Below, in pieces: positions 51,559 through 61,100 of a stretch of DNA of 64,000 nt. Position numbers and translations under genes: made by a program. The first letter of the stretch is position 1, and the number at the start of each line of letters is the position of its first letter. This DNA is from Symsagittifera roscoffensis (Eukaryota; Xenacoelomorpha; Acoela; Convolutidae), in assembly GCF_963678635.1 (NCBI RefSeq), contig NW_026971702.1, positions 1 to 64,000 of the forward strand, read 5' to 3'. A model generated the notes under the pieces. That model made no database searches and was not told the origin of the DNA. It was given only the letters and a program-made list of their open reading frames with translations.

Positions 51559-52260
51559 ATGAATAAAATTAGGGATACGTCGACAAGACTGTTTATGGCA
51601 GTTGTAGGACCTTCGGGATCAGGAAAAACATAACTAATTTTCAAATTATTGAAAGGGAGAACTTTTTATCCCAAATTTGGAAGAATATTCTTTTTTTACA
51701 AAGATATTCAACCTATACTTAGGGACGAGTTAAACGCTTGCAGAATTCAAATAGAATTTGTCAAGTTTGATGGATTTGATCGTTTGAGAAACATTGAAAA
51801 CATTCTGTTAGTGTTTGATGACTCATGCGTAGAAACATACAATGATAAAGAATTCGTTAAACTAGCAACAACAGGAAGACACAAAGGCTTAGATGTTACT
51901 TATGTCAAACATAATTTATTCCATCAAAGTCGATAGTCACGAACTAATGATTTGAATACATCTCCCATCATTTTATTCAAATCACCTCGTGATATTTAGC
52001 AATTTGATCACCTCGGAAGACAACTTAATGCACCTAAATTTTTACGACAGTCGTATGAATTGGCTACAAAGGACAGATTTGGACATCTATTAATAGATTT
52101 AGATCCCCGAACATCAGACTGTCTCAGATACTGTTCAAACATAATACCACCTGGTCCGTCACTTTTCTATTTACCATTAGATAAGGCAGAAGTGACACCC
52201 ATCACAAATGAACGCAAAAAAATTATCTATTCTGCAGCACATGGTACTGAATCCAATTGA
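51559..52260 (+). pseudogene. Polinton packaging ATPase, copy B', nearly full length
   Basis: Walker A GPSGSGKT lies at 51,607-51,630, immediately followed by a TAA (51,631) where copy A has GAA. A 95-residue frame (51,649-51,936) carries Walker B-like ILLVFDDS (51,801) and ATTGRHKGLD. A TAG lies at about 51,934, shared with copy A, and a second at about 51,997 (TAG where copy A has CAG). The C-terminal 66 residues (52,060-52,260) include FGHLLIDLDP and the true tail missing from copy A. Copy-specific stops show decay after duplication, while the shared TAG predates it. Confidence 0.85.
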
Positions 52261-52503
52261 ATCCAATTGAATCCAAGTCAACTACGGAGCTTCATTAGAA
52301 AATCATCAAAAGTCCAGTTATATCAGTCGTTTGTGAATGCTTGCTCACTGTAGTCAACGGTAATGAGCCTGTTGTTTTTCCAAATCTTATTAATTTCGAA
52401 GAAAATTATAAGATTCTAATGAATCCAAAACTGAGTCTCGAAAAAAAATCAGCTGATTTTATCTAATCAGACATATACTTTATTTTTTCTTCACAGCATA
52501 AAA

Positions 52504-53499
52504 ATGACAGTACAAGAGTTTGTTCTGATTCCGAAGCATAACATGCAGCGCAAAGAGAACAATACCATGCAGCGCAAATTTTGCTTGACAACTCTATCAA
52601 ACATAAAAAACCACAACTAACATACTTGACTCATTTAAGACCCCTAAAAGCAACAACAACAACTAATCCTCCAGTTATACCAACACCCGAAACACTTATC
52701 AATGCCACAGCAGACAACAATCAACAAGAACAAGCTCTTCTTTTCAATGAAGATGAGGGAAATGAACTGGAAACAAGTACTGAGCCCAATGACGCCTTAT
52801 CCACTGAACTTATTACGTTACAATTGCAACTCATGGACGAAAACAAACTTAGGTGAGCAAAAAAAATTCTGGAAATTATTCAAAAGTCAGAGCGAGTCAC
52901 AATAAACAAAGAAAATGAAGAGCTTTACGTTGATAAAGTTCCAATCGGTCTTAAGGCATCAATTTTTTTTGTATGATATACAGCAGCAAACTAAAAAATT
53001 GCCCAACCCTGCTTTCATACTGATTTTGAGGTCTCTCAAACTTGACGAACAGTTGGTTATGAACAAGTATGCCATGGTCCCGGTTCAGTCAACGACTACG
53101 GAACAAGCTCAACAGAGGCAAAGATGCAGAGGTCCCACAAACTTCCCTTCAATATCTACACCCCTCCTTTCTCCCAAGAAACCGTCGTCAACAAGTTCCA
53201 GCTCAAAAAGCATTAAAAGACGTAAAACCAGAAGGACTGTTGCAGACAGAGAAAGAGAACGGTCAGCGCAAAAAACCAAACGAGAAGAAGGCGCAGAAGA
53301 AGAAGACTCTGATTTTTACGGAAAGCCCGATAGCGATTCAGATTCTGCAACGACAGGGAAGACGAAGACAAAAACAGAAAATGGCAAGGTTACACCAGCT
53401 GAAGAGAAATTATTGAAAACTAAATTTACAAGTAAAGGTCCAGCATTGTTTGGCAGTGTACAGATTTTAAAAGAGGAATCAAAAATTTCACGAAAGTGA
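52504..53499 (+). pseudogene. Polinton hypothetical protein upstream of integrase (broken)
   Basis: It starts MTVQEFVLIPKH, a short N-terminal pattern I associate with a conserved Polinton protein of unknown role, then shifts frame near 52,545 into a 91-residue frame (52,581-52,856) with LDNSIKHKKPQLTYLTHLRP, a low-complexity Thr/Asn/Glu linker and a LQLQLMDENK helix. A stop near 52,975 and a second segment (MNKYAMVPVQS at 53,058) with a basic, Ser- and Glu-rich linker follow. The last part, FTSKGPALFGSV near 53,425, probably already belongs to the integrase N-terminus. One or two genes may be involved. Confidence 0.45.
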
Positions 53500-54316
53500 A
53501 ATATTTTTTATATACAGAGCCTGCATATACAGAATATCGACCAGTTCGTCGCAAAACACCACGCCTCAAAGTGATACTTTATGACATAGACAAAATATGG
53601 TCAAATGACCTAGCGTATGTTGATAAACTTGCAGATTACAACAAAAACATTAAATATCTTATGGTTGCAATGGATTGCATGTCCCACTATATACGTGTAC
53701 AACCATTGAAATCGAAGTATGCTTCCTCAACTGCGAAAGCATTCAAACAAATGATAAAAACAAAACAGCCACAAAAAATCTGGGGAGATGAAGGCACAAA
53801 GCTCAAGGGGTCAATCAAAATTTTTATATTTATGTGAGAAAAAAGGCATCAAAAAAACAGTGTGAGAAAATATCCGCTCTGCTGAGAGGAACATTTGTTC
53901 AATAAAGAGCTTGACTTATAAGTATTTGGAGGCCAAATGGACCTACTCCTACATCGATAAGCTTCAAGATTTTGTCAACACAACAAATTGAGAACAAACC
54001 GCGTCATAAATCTAGCCCCCAACAAAGTGACAAAAAAGGATATTCCCCGTCTAATTTCATTAAGAGCAGAAAAATCATTGAAACTAGTTCGCCGACCAAA
54101 GCTCTACGTTGTCAATTTTTTGAGAATAGCAAAAATTGATATCCCTTTTCGAAAATGTTATAAAAATTCCTTCACTGACGAAGTTTTTGAAATTTTTGAC
54201 ATACCAGCAGGGAACCAACGACTTATAATCTTATCTTCGCTGATAGAGAACCAATAGAGGGTAAATTTTATGAGCTCGAACTAATCAGAGCATTGGAAAA
54301 GGAAGGGTCAAGCTAA
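53380..54316 (+). pseudogene. Polinton integrase (rve, retroviral-type), frameshifted
   Basis: In the family this catalyses insertion of element DNA. The core begins with an HxP-like VRRK region and the first catalytic Asp in IWSNDLAYV (about 53,608), continues through YLMVAMDCMSHYIRVQPL, and has the second Asp in WGDEG (about 53,785). After a frameshift, SAERNI (about 53,876) supplies the Glu, then KWTYSYIDKLQDF (about 53,935). A tail with KKDIPRLISLRAEKS and a chromodomain/SH3-like SLKLVRRPKLYVVNFLRIAKI block follows, ending at TAA 54,314-54,316. Internal stops near 53,835, 53,870 and 53,985 and at least three shifts kill it. Strong match to Polinton rather than LTR integrases. Confidence 0.85.
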
Positions 54317-54319
54317 ACA

Positions 54320-55091
54320 ATGTCTAGCAACTTTGGAGGTGACAAATATTCCTTTAGTATTACATTGATGTGATCAGCCTCAATTAATATCTTCATTGAC
54401 AACTCACTAGCGAGTTTTAAAAATCTGCTGAGTGAAGATATCGATCTGCAAGGCGATCCTAAAGTGGCAAAAGATAAAATATTTAGACCATATAATGGAG
54501 AGAAAATTGAAATAACAAAAAGTGAATACGACGAAATTGTGAAATTATTCAACGAAATCAATCGGAAAGTTGATCTTGATATTTTCAGTTGTAGCATCGA
54601 CCCCATTACCAAACATGTTTCAATTTGGATGCATTATTGGGAAGGTATTACCTTTGAGAGCCCACAATTTCCTAGTGTTTTAGGTTTCAAAGGTATAAGA
54701 CTTTGAATGGGCTACCATATCGGCTATAAAGAATTCAGTCATATCCATAGCACTCTCACATCGCAAAACCTCATTTCCAACTACCCTGTTGATATCACTG
54801 CTGAAAATCAATTGATGTTTATCTACTTGGATATAATCCATCATCAGATTGTGGGTGACATCAAAGCACCATTGCTCAGAGTCATTGATACTAATCGACG
54901 AGTGAAAAACGGTTACGTTTGCAGCATTGAACCAAATCATTTTTAGCAACTTAGATTATAAAACACTCCTCGTGAATAACATCCAGAGCAATGAGGTAAA
55001 ACTACAAACAGAAAGCGGTAGACTTGTACCGTTTGTGGGAGGAGGCGAAGAAGTTGTTTTGACGTTAAAATTTCAAAATTTTTCTGATTAA
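54320..55091 (+). pseudogene. Polinton minor capsid (penton-type, single jelly-roll) protein, broken
   Basis: It starts 3 bases after the integrase stop. The body (54,464-54,946) ends in a conserved block, IYLDIIHHQIVGDIKAPLLRVI (about 54,818-54,883), which is the hallmark of the Polinton minor capsid family. A NEVKLQTESGRLVPF..GGEEVVLTLKF C-terminus (to TAA 55,089) lies in the +1 frame. In-frame TGA at 54,371 and 54,704, TAG at 54,944, then a frameshift. Role by family: vertex protein of the virus-like particle. Confidence 0.75.
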
Positions 55092-55095
55092 GATT

Positions 55096-55527
55096 ATGGA
55101 GGCATACTATCATAACCAAGCAACCATGCCTCACTTCTCAAGAAATTACTGACAGCGGGGTAGTGGCTTCGGTGCTCTGGCTATGGGTATTGGACGAGAA
55201 GCACTTCTGTTAGCTCGGAAATTTATAGTAATAGCAGCAAAACGTATTGAAAAAGAACTACTTGTTCAAGCAGCACCCGAATTAATAAATATAGCAACCA
55301 AGAAGAAACCGCCCAAACAAGCCTTGAAAAACACGGTAAAAAACACAATCAACAAACAAGTTGGAACTGGACGCAGCATGTCCCTTATGAGCAGAAAAGG
55401 GAAGACAGCAACAACAACAACAACAACAACAACAAGAAAAAGAAAAACGAAAGTTCTCATTCCAAAGAAACGAACTCCACTGAGAAGTCGCCCCAATTTT
55501 TTCACCAAAGTACGAAATGATTTCTAA
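55096..55527 (+). pseudogene. small basic Polinton virion protein, one in-frame stop
   Basis: Starts 4 bases after the minor-capsid stop. The N-terminus is MEAYYHNQ, then an in-frame TGA at 55,150-55,152, then QRGSGFGALAMG, a glycine-rich hinge typical of the small protein preceding the major capsid gene in Polintons and reminiscent of adenovirus core or cement proteins. An amphipathic alpha-helical, Lys-rich segment follows, with an eight-residue Thr run coded by (ACA)n at about 55,408-55,432 and a basic tail. It overlaps the major capsid start by 11 bases. Likely DNA- or membrane-interacting. The function is inferred. Confidence 0.55.
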
Positions 55528-56807
55528 TTTATTACCAGCTGAAGCAACTCACAGCTCGTTAGATTTGTTTGAAAAACCTCCTCTACTCTTCACATTTGAA
55601 AATGCATTCACTCAAAAAATTGGTCTATCTTATTCACCTGATGGTCCCATGCTCGAATTTGACGTTTTAGGAGATAAAAACAACTTTATCGATCTTCAAC
55701 GAGCTCGGTTGGAGATTGTAGCACGTATTGTGCAAAACAATGGTAATGTACTGCGAACTCATTCTACAGAGGCAGCACAACGAGACACCCCATATTTGGT
55801 TAATAATCCCCTTTCATCTTTATTTTCCGGATGCACAATGTCTCTAAATGGACAAAAAATTTCAACAACTAATGCTAATTTTGCCCAAAAGAGTTTCATT
55901 GAGACCGAATTGTCACACGGTAATGATGCAAAGAAAACAAGGCTCGCTTGTCAAGGTTATCAATATGAAAATAATCCACCAGGTATTGATGGTGCCAATG
56001 GGCGAGCTGAAGATGTTGCGGGACGCAAGCGAATCGTAGCTGCGTCAAGCGAATTCCGTCTATTTGGTAAAATTGCTTGTGATATTTTATCATGTGACAA
56101 ACATCTTATCAGCGGTGTTACAATAAGACTTTCTCTGAGACGATCTGCTAATGACTTTGTTATCATGTCCGAACACAGAGATAAACATTACCGAAATGAA
56201 TCACTGAGGCTAACCTTTATGTGCGCAAAATGACAGTAACCGACTTTGTTCTATCGTCGATAGAAAAAACTCTGTTGAAAACCTACGCAATTTACAATTA
56301 TATTGAAGTTTTACCAAGAAGTTTTTTGGCCACAACTGGTGTGCAAAGCTGGCGAAAGAAGATATTTTAACCAAAGAGCCAGTTCGCCGAATGATTTTGG
56401 CAATGAGCTCGAATACAGCATACCTGGAAACTAACCGAACAAACCCGTTTCATTATCACAAACTTCAGCTGAATGAAATCATTCTTCACCGAAACGGTCT
56501 ACCCATTGCAGGTACTCCTGTGTCAACGACTGATAACAAAAGAAAATACTATAACACATTGGAAGCTCTAGACTTTGTTTTTAACAATAGTCATGGAATC
56601 AGTTTGGTTAATTATCATAATCTTTATATTATGGCATTTTATCTCACATCTACTCCAGAGGCTTCACATGACTTTATTCATCTTGAATTGACCGATTGCA
56701 CCATTTCAGTAGAACTGAAGTTTAATGCACTGCTGGGGGAAAATGTGGAGTTACTTTTAATGGGGAGTGTGCATCAACAGTTTACGTGCGTTCCGATAGA
56801 AAAATAG
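55517..56807 (+). pseudogene. Polinton double jelly-roll major capsid protein, two frameshifts
   Basis: The N-terminal 238 residues (55,517-56,233) carry LDLFEKPPLL, IDLQRARLEI, LSSLFSGCTMSLNG, a FIETELSHGNDAK block and IRLSLRRSANDF, the pattern of the first jelly roll. The middle (56,230-56,370) lies in the next frame, and the C-terminal jelly roll (about 56,350-56,807) in a third: YLETNRTNPFHYHK, IILHRNGLPIAGTPV, DFIHLELTDCTISVELKF. Overall span (about 430 residues) fits the family. Both breaks look like single-base changes. Family knowledge: equivalent of the hexon-like shell protein of Polinton, adintovirus and virophage particles. Confidence 0.9.
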
Positions 56808-56839
56808 CTAAGACACTCTCATGAATTGCATCGGAAAAA

Positions 56840-57310
56840 ATGAACAATCAACAGATTACTGAGCCAATTAACTGATGCAAGCATTTGAACCATCGATTTA
56901 GAGATATTTTTCCAGCTAACTTAGCATTGAGAACAATATAAAAACGCGACAAAATTTTCATGATAGTGAACGCATCCAACTCAGACCAGCCAGGAACTCA
57001 CTGGCTACTATTCACTCAAGCTGGTGGTCAAATTTTCTGGGCAGATCTTCTTGGACAAGGTCTATACAATTATACCCATGTTTACAAATACATAAGATAT
57101 TCTATTCATGAGGGAAACCATATAGTGATGAACAAGCCAATCCAATCAGCTAACTCGGTCTTGTGTGAATTTTATTGTTTTTATGTTGATCAAGTTATAC
57201 TTTCATTCAAATTTTCTATAGATTTCAAAGTAAACGAGCATGACATGATGCGTTTCGCTAAGAATATGATTTCTAAAATTGTGATAGTGATGTTTTTCTA
57301 TAATGATTAA
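56840..57310 (+). pseudogene. Polinton maturation protease (adenovirus-type cysteine protease), broken
   Basis: The family cleaves capsid proteins. A 116-residue frame (56,960-57,310) carries the GTHWLLF block with the catalytic His, then FWADLLGQG where the acidic residue lies, and IQSANSVLCEFYCFYV with the catalytic Cys, here CEFYC rather than the usual CGxYC. A plausible start (MNNQQITEPIN) at 56,840 is separated by a TGA near 56,873 and a TAA near 56,941. The last residues may be past the original end. It sits directly after the major capsid gene, as is common in Polintons. Confidence 0.75.
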
Positions 57311-57396
57311 TAATTGAGTTTTTTCCAAACATTTTTTTTGTTTTTTTTTGGCTAAAACACTTGCCTCTGGCTTTATCGCAGGCTCGAAAATCGTTT

Positions 57397-57971
57397 TCAA
57401 AATTTAAGTTTTTTTTTCATTATAAATTTAACAAACAAAGTATTTGAATCAATCTCTAAACGACCATACCCACTCAAAATAATATCAATAATTTTAGAAA
57501 ACTCGGCGGCATTATCACCATTCAAAATATTAATGAAGCGTTTGAAGGGATCAAGTTTGTGAAGCAAAGCAAACTTGTGGCAATCTTCTCCGTAGAGAAG
57601 CTCCACCAATGTCAGTTGAGTTGTTAATAGATTTGTTGTAGTTGACAGCAATTTTTAACTTTTCCATCAGGGGTCCCGATAGGTGAAATTTACTGCAACC
57701 CCATACTAGATGTTTGAAAGATGAGAATAGAGAAGGTACAACGAAAGTGGTTGAAGTCATCTTGTTCACTACGTCGACACAATCATTTGTTACTTCGATC
57801 AGAACATGGATGTGGGGAGGGGAATTGTCGAGCAATTGGGCGCAATACTCGTTGTGAATTGAACGGGTTGCAAATACAAAATTTGTGTTTAGAGGGAGTT
57901 GTGAGGCGTCGGGTTCAATATTCAGAATAAAAAACTTAAAAATCTTTCGAATTTTTTTTTTAATTCAGGCG
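57397..57971 (-). pseudogene. unknown minus-strand gene at the right side of the Polinton
   Basis: Converges on the protease gene. On the minus strand a frame from about 57,971 to 57,551 reads NEYCAQLLDNSPPHIHVLIEV, then MTSTTFVVPSLFSSFKHLVWGCSKF, to SINN. A one-base shift near 57,625 leads into NLLTTQLTLVELLYGEDCHKFALLHKLDPFKRF...IILSGYGRLE, ending in a TAA at 57,397. The protein is well formed apart from the shift, about 185 residues. I do not recognise the family. An opposite-strand gene at one end is common in Polintons, so it is probably part of the element. Confidence 0.45.
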
Positions 57972-58183
57972 ATTGCTCATACATTGGTTCAACCATTCTG
58001 CTGGTTAAATCAAATTATTCAATCGTTTTTTTTCTGTTTCAGGCAACTCTAACTTTTTTTATGATTCGAGTATTCATCATCCGCCTCGTTTTCATCACCA
58101 CTTTCAGCACATTTTTTTCGGGACGGACTGATTGTTTTGACGTTTATCGTCTTTTATGATGTTTATCATTTACAGCTGAGGAT
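57972..58183. other. AT-rich gap before the GC-rich retrotransposon, unassigned
   Basis: Two acceptor-like sites on the plus strand (ttaattcag at 57,966; tttctgtttcag at 58,041) and a motif, ttcaaccattctgctggttaa (57,988), that recurs as tccaacaattctgccggttaa at 63,345. On the minus strand a short protein-like frame ends in ESGDENEADDEYSNHKKS. Polinton termini were not identified here. Confidence 0.3.
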
Positions 58184-61100
58184 GAGGAGGAGGAGGAGGA
58201 GGAGGAGGAATTGGCGACACGGCAGTGGATGTGAGCGGAGTGAGGTTCGTGGCCACGTACCAACCTCTGTGGGATGGACAAACGGACGATTTCGCCAGAT
58301 ACAGAGAGGAATTGGAAGATATGTTGATAACCCAGAACCTCTTGGTGATCGGCGGGGACTTCAACTCCAGCGTGGGGGACACCAGAGAACGGAGCAGAGA
58401 CACAGTCGCAGGGAAGTTCGGGCTGGGCAAGACGAATACTGCAGGAGTGGACCTGATCGAGTGGTGCCACGCCAACCAGTTAGCGTGGGTGAACTCGTTC
58501 TTCCAACACAAGAACAGAGGAACGTGGAAAAACCCGGCGAACGGAAGCTGGCACGAGCTAGACGGCTTTTTGGTTAAGCAGAAGGAGAGAAGCCGAAGAG
58601 TCGTCAACGTCAGCACGTTGGGAGTGAACAAACTGAGCGACCACCGGGCGAAAAGGATGACCTGTAATCTGGAAGACAAGAAGAAGCGCCACCACGGTTC
58701 GACGAAGGTCCAGCGCAGACGGACGGTGGATTGGGACAAGCTGAAGATCCCAGAAGTGGCAGCGAAATTCCGAGAGAAAATCGAGAACCCGGAGGATTCA
58801 GTGGAAGACTGGAACGACGCGATGAAGCTGTTTGAGAAAGCGGGAAATCTAGCCTGTGGTTCCAAAGCGAAACGGAACTTGAGCCCGTGCCTAGATACTC
58901 ACCTGGAAGAGATCGACAACTTTCAGAACCTTATCACTCGACTTACCCAGGAAATGAACAACAACATCCCGACAGCGACAGAAGAACGGAAGACGGTCAG
59001 GAAAGACTACAAAAAAGCGAAGAAACGGTGGGAAGAAGAGTGGTGGATGGAAATTGTCGAAGACGCGAGGAAGGCAGAACTCCAAGGTGACATCGGGACG
59101 CTGTACAAGACGCTGAAGCGTATTGGAATCAGAGACAACTGCACCTTTGAAGACGAAACCTTCAGCCCCGAAGAGTTCCGAAGTCACTTTATGAAAGTAT
59201 CAGAGAACAGATACGAAAGAGGACGAGACGAGATCGTTAGGACCCTGGAAGAGATCCCCGAGCGCACCGACCAGACAGCACTAGAAGCGGCCATTGAACT
59301 GGAGAGAGTGGTCACGTGGAGCGAGTTTGAAACAGAGTTGGCCAAGATAAGGGATGAAGCACCAGGGAACGACGGAGTTCGGATGCTAGCAGTAAAGGTG
59401 GCCAGCAAACCAATTAAGCAGGAGCTCCACAGAATGATTGGGCAGTTGATAGACATGAAACCGGAGGACTGGCCAGAAGAAATAAAGGAAGGCTGGGTCA
59501 TTTCCCTGCACAAGAAAGGTCCCAAGAACGACCTGGGCAACTACCGTGGAGTGTGCCTGTTACCACTGGCAAGCAGACTGATCGCACGTATCCTCGCGAC
59601 GAGACTCCGGACATGGGCAGAAACCATTGGCGCTCTGGACGAGAACCAGAACGGTTTCCGTGGTGGAAGGTCTACGGCTGACGCAACGCAGATCATTATC
59701 CGGATGGAAGAAGAAACAAGAAGAGTGTACGGAATGACAGACGAGTGCAACGAGAACCGGCCAGGGGCTGTCCTCCTAGACATCACCAAGGCTTACCCTC
59801 GCACCAACAAACCCCTTCTGTGGGGTATGTTAGCCAGATTTGGCATGACGGACAAGGTGCTCGATCTGCTGAAAGGTCTCCATGAAGAAACGCGATACCG
59901 GGTGAAAGGAAAGGAAGGTCTAAGCGATGATTGGGCCCCCGCCAGAGGACTCAGAGAGGGGTGCGCAACATCACCTATCCTTTTCAACGTATACCATGCC
60001 GAAGCAATAAGAAGAGCGGAAAGAGAACGGAGAAAGGAGGCGGCGGAGAGAGGTCAAGAGTGCGGTCTCACCTGGAGGTGGACACCAGGAGGCAGCCTCC
60101 CACCGAGAGAAAGGCCCAGAGCATTGCATAGCAGCAACAAGTGTAATTTCATCCTGGAGGACTCGTTGTTCGCAGACGACACCTCTCTACTTGGTTGGAC
60201 CGAAGAGCTCGTCATAGGGAAAGAGGTGATCAAGAAGAAAATGATGGAGTTTGAAGAGAAATGCCACGACGGCAAAGAAGAATCCATCACTTTTGCAACT
60301 ACCAGCGCCCAGAAGACTAGAATGCTGGGAACGCTCATCGGGAAACGAGAAGACCGAGGAGCCAGGATCAAGAGAGGGAACCACGCGTGGAGCAAGGTGA
60401 AACAATGGCTCTGGAATTCGAGCCTCTCCAAGCGCACCAGAGCATTGGTGGTCCAAGCCGTAGTGGAGTCCACTCTCCTGTTTGACTGTAGCGTTAGAGC
60501 ATGGACACCGACCGACATCCAGAAGTTCCAGAGCGTTGCAGACAGAGCCTACATGTTTGTGTGGAACAATGGAAAACCTCACACACTGATAAGGATGCAG
60601 AATGAAGGAGTCAACAGCTACGAGACCCGCAGACAGTTGAACATTGAATCGATAAGGACCAAGATCGAGTGCAGAGCATTAGAGCGAATGGGCCACGTTC
60701 TCAGAATGTCGGATGAGAGGATTGTGAAGAAAGCTGTGCTCGGATCCTGGGACATGGAGAGGACATGCAGTGGGAACGCGCGAGGCAACACCATCCAGTA
60801 CTGGCGCAGACTGCTGAAAGAAGCAGGACATGAAGGCGACAACAGCGAGAACCTCACCAATGACCGTAAACGATGGAAGAAGACCGTTACAGATCGCAGG
60901 ACGTTCCTCAAAAACTGGGAGGCGCAAATGTGCAACTGGCACAGAGGATTGGAAAAACCGGCCCGCTCACAATGGAATAGAGAGAGAATAAGTGACAGCG
61001 GTTGGCCTTGCCGCTGGGACGGATGCGACAAGATGTGCGCAACAAAAGGAGGACGGACGAATCACGAGAGAAAAGCACACAGAAGGGAGTCAGTGGACTA

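Larger units (their letters stand above)
33941..52207 (+). repeat. tandem duplication of a composite LTR-LINE-Polinton segment
   Basis: Unit A (33,941-41,807) and unit B (41,815-52,207) start at the same text (cacccatactcatacatact at 33,941 and 41,815) and both end in the packaging ATPase at gtgacacccatcacaa. Unit B is longer only because it contains a further 2.58-kb tandem copy. Flanks share aacta at the breakpoint (gaaactaat before unit A, acaactaaa between units). Substitutions and small indels are spread along the pair, so it is older than the nested duplication. Unit order is: LTR-side repeat, antisense reverse transcriptase, palindromic element, Polinton left genes. Confidence 0.85.

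Noticed and set aside
54371-55152. TGA recoding (alternative genetic code) in the Polinton
   Set aside because: The LINE ORF and the 62.2-kb gene use TGA as a normal stop or avoid it internally, and the Polinton genes also carry TAA, TAG and frameshifts, so decay explains the stops.
58170-58865. 231-residue minus-strand frame opposite the LINE endonuclease region
   Set aside because: It mirrors the GC-rich LINE ORF, where codon bias leaves the opposite strand open. It has no domain pattern and runs through the GGA microsatellite as a proline run.
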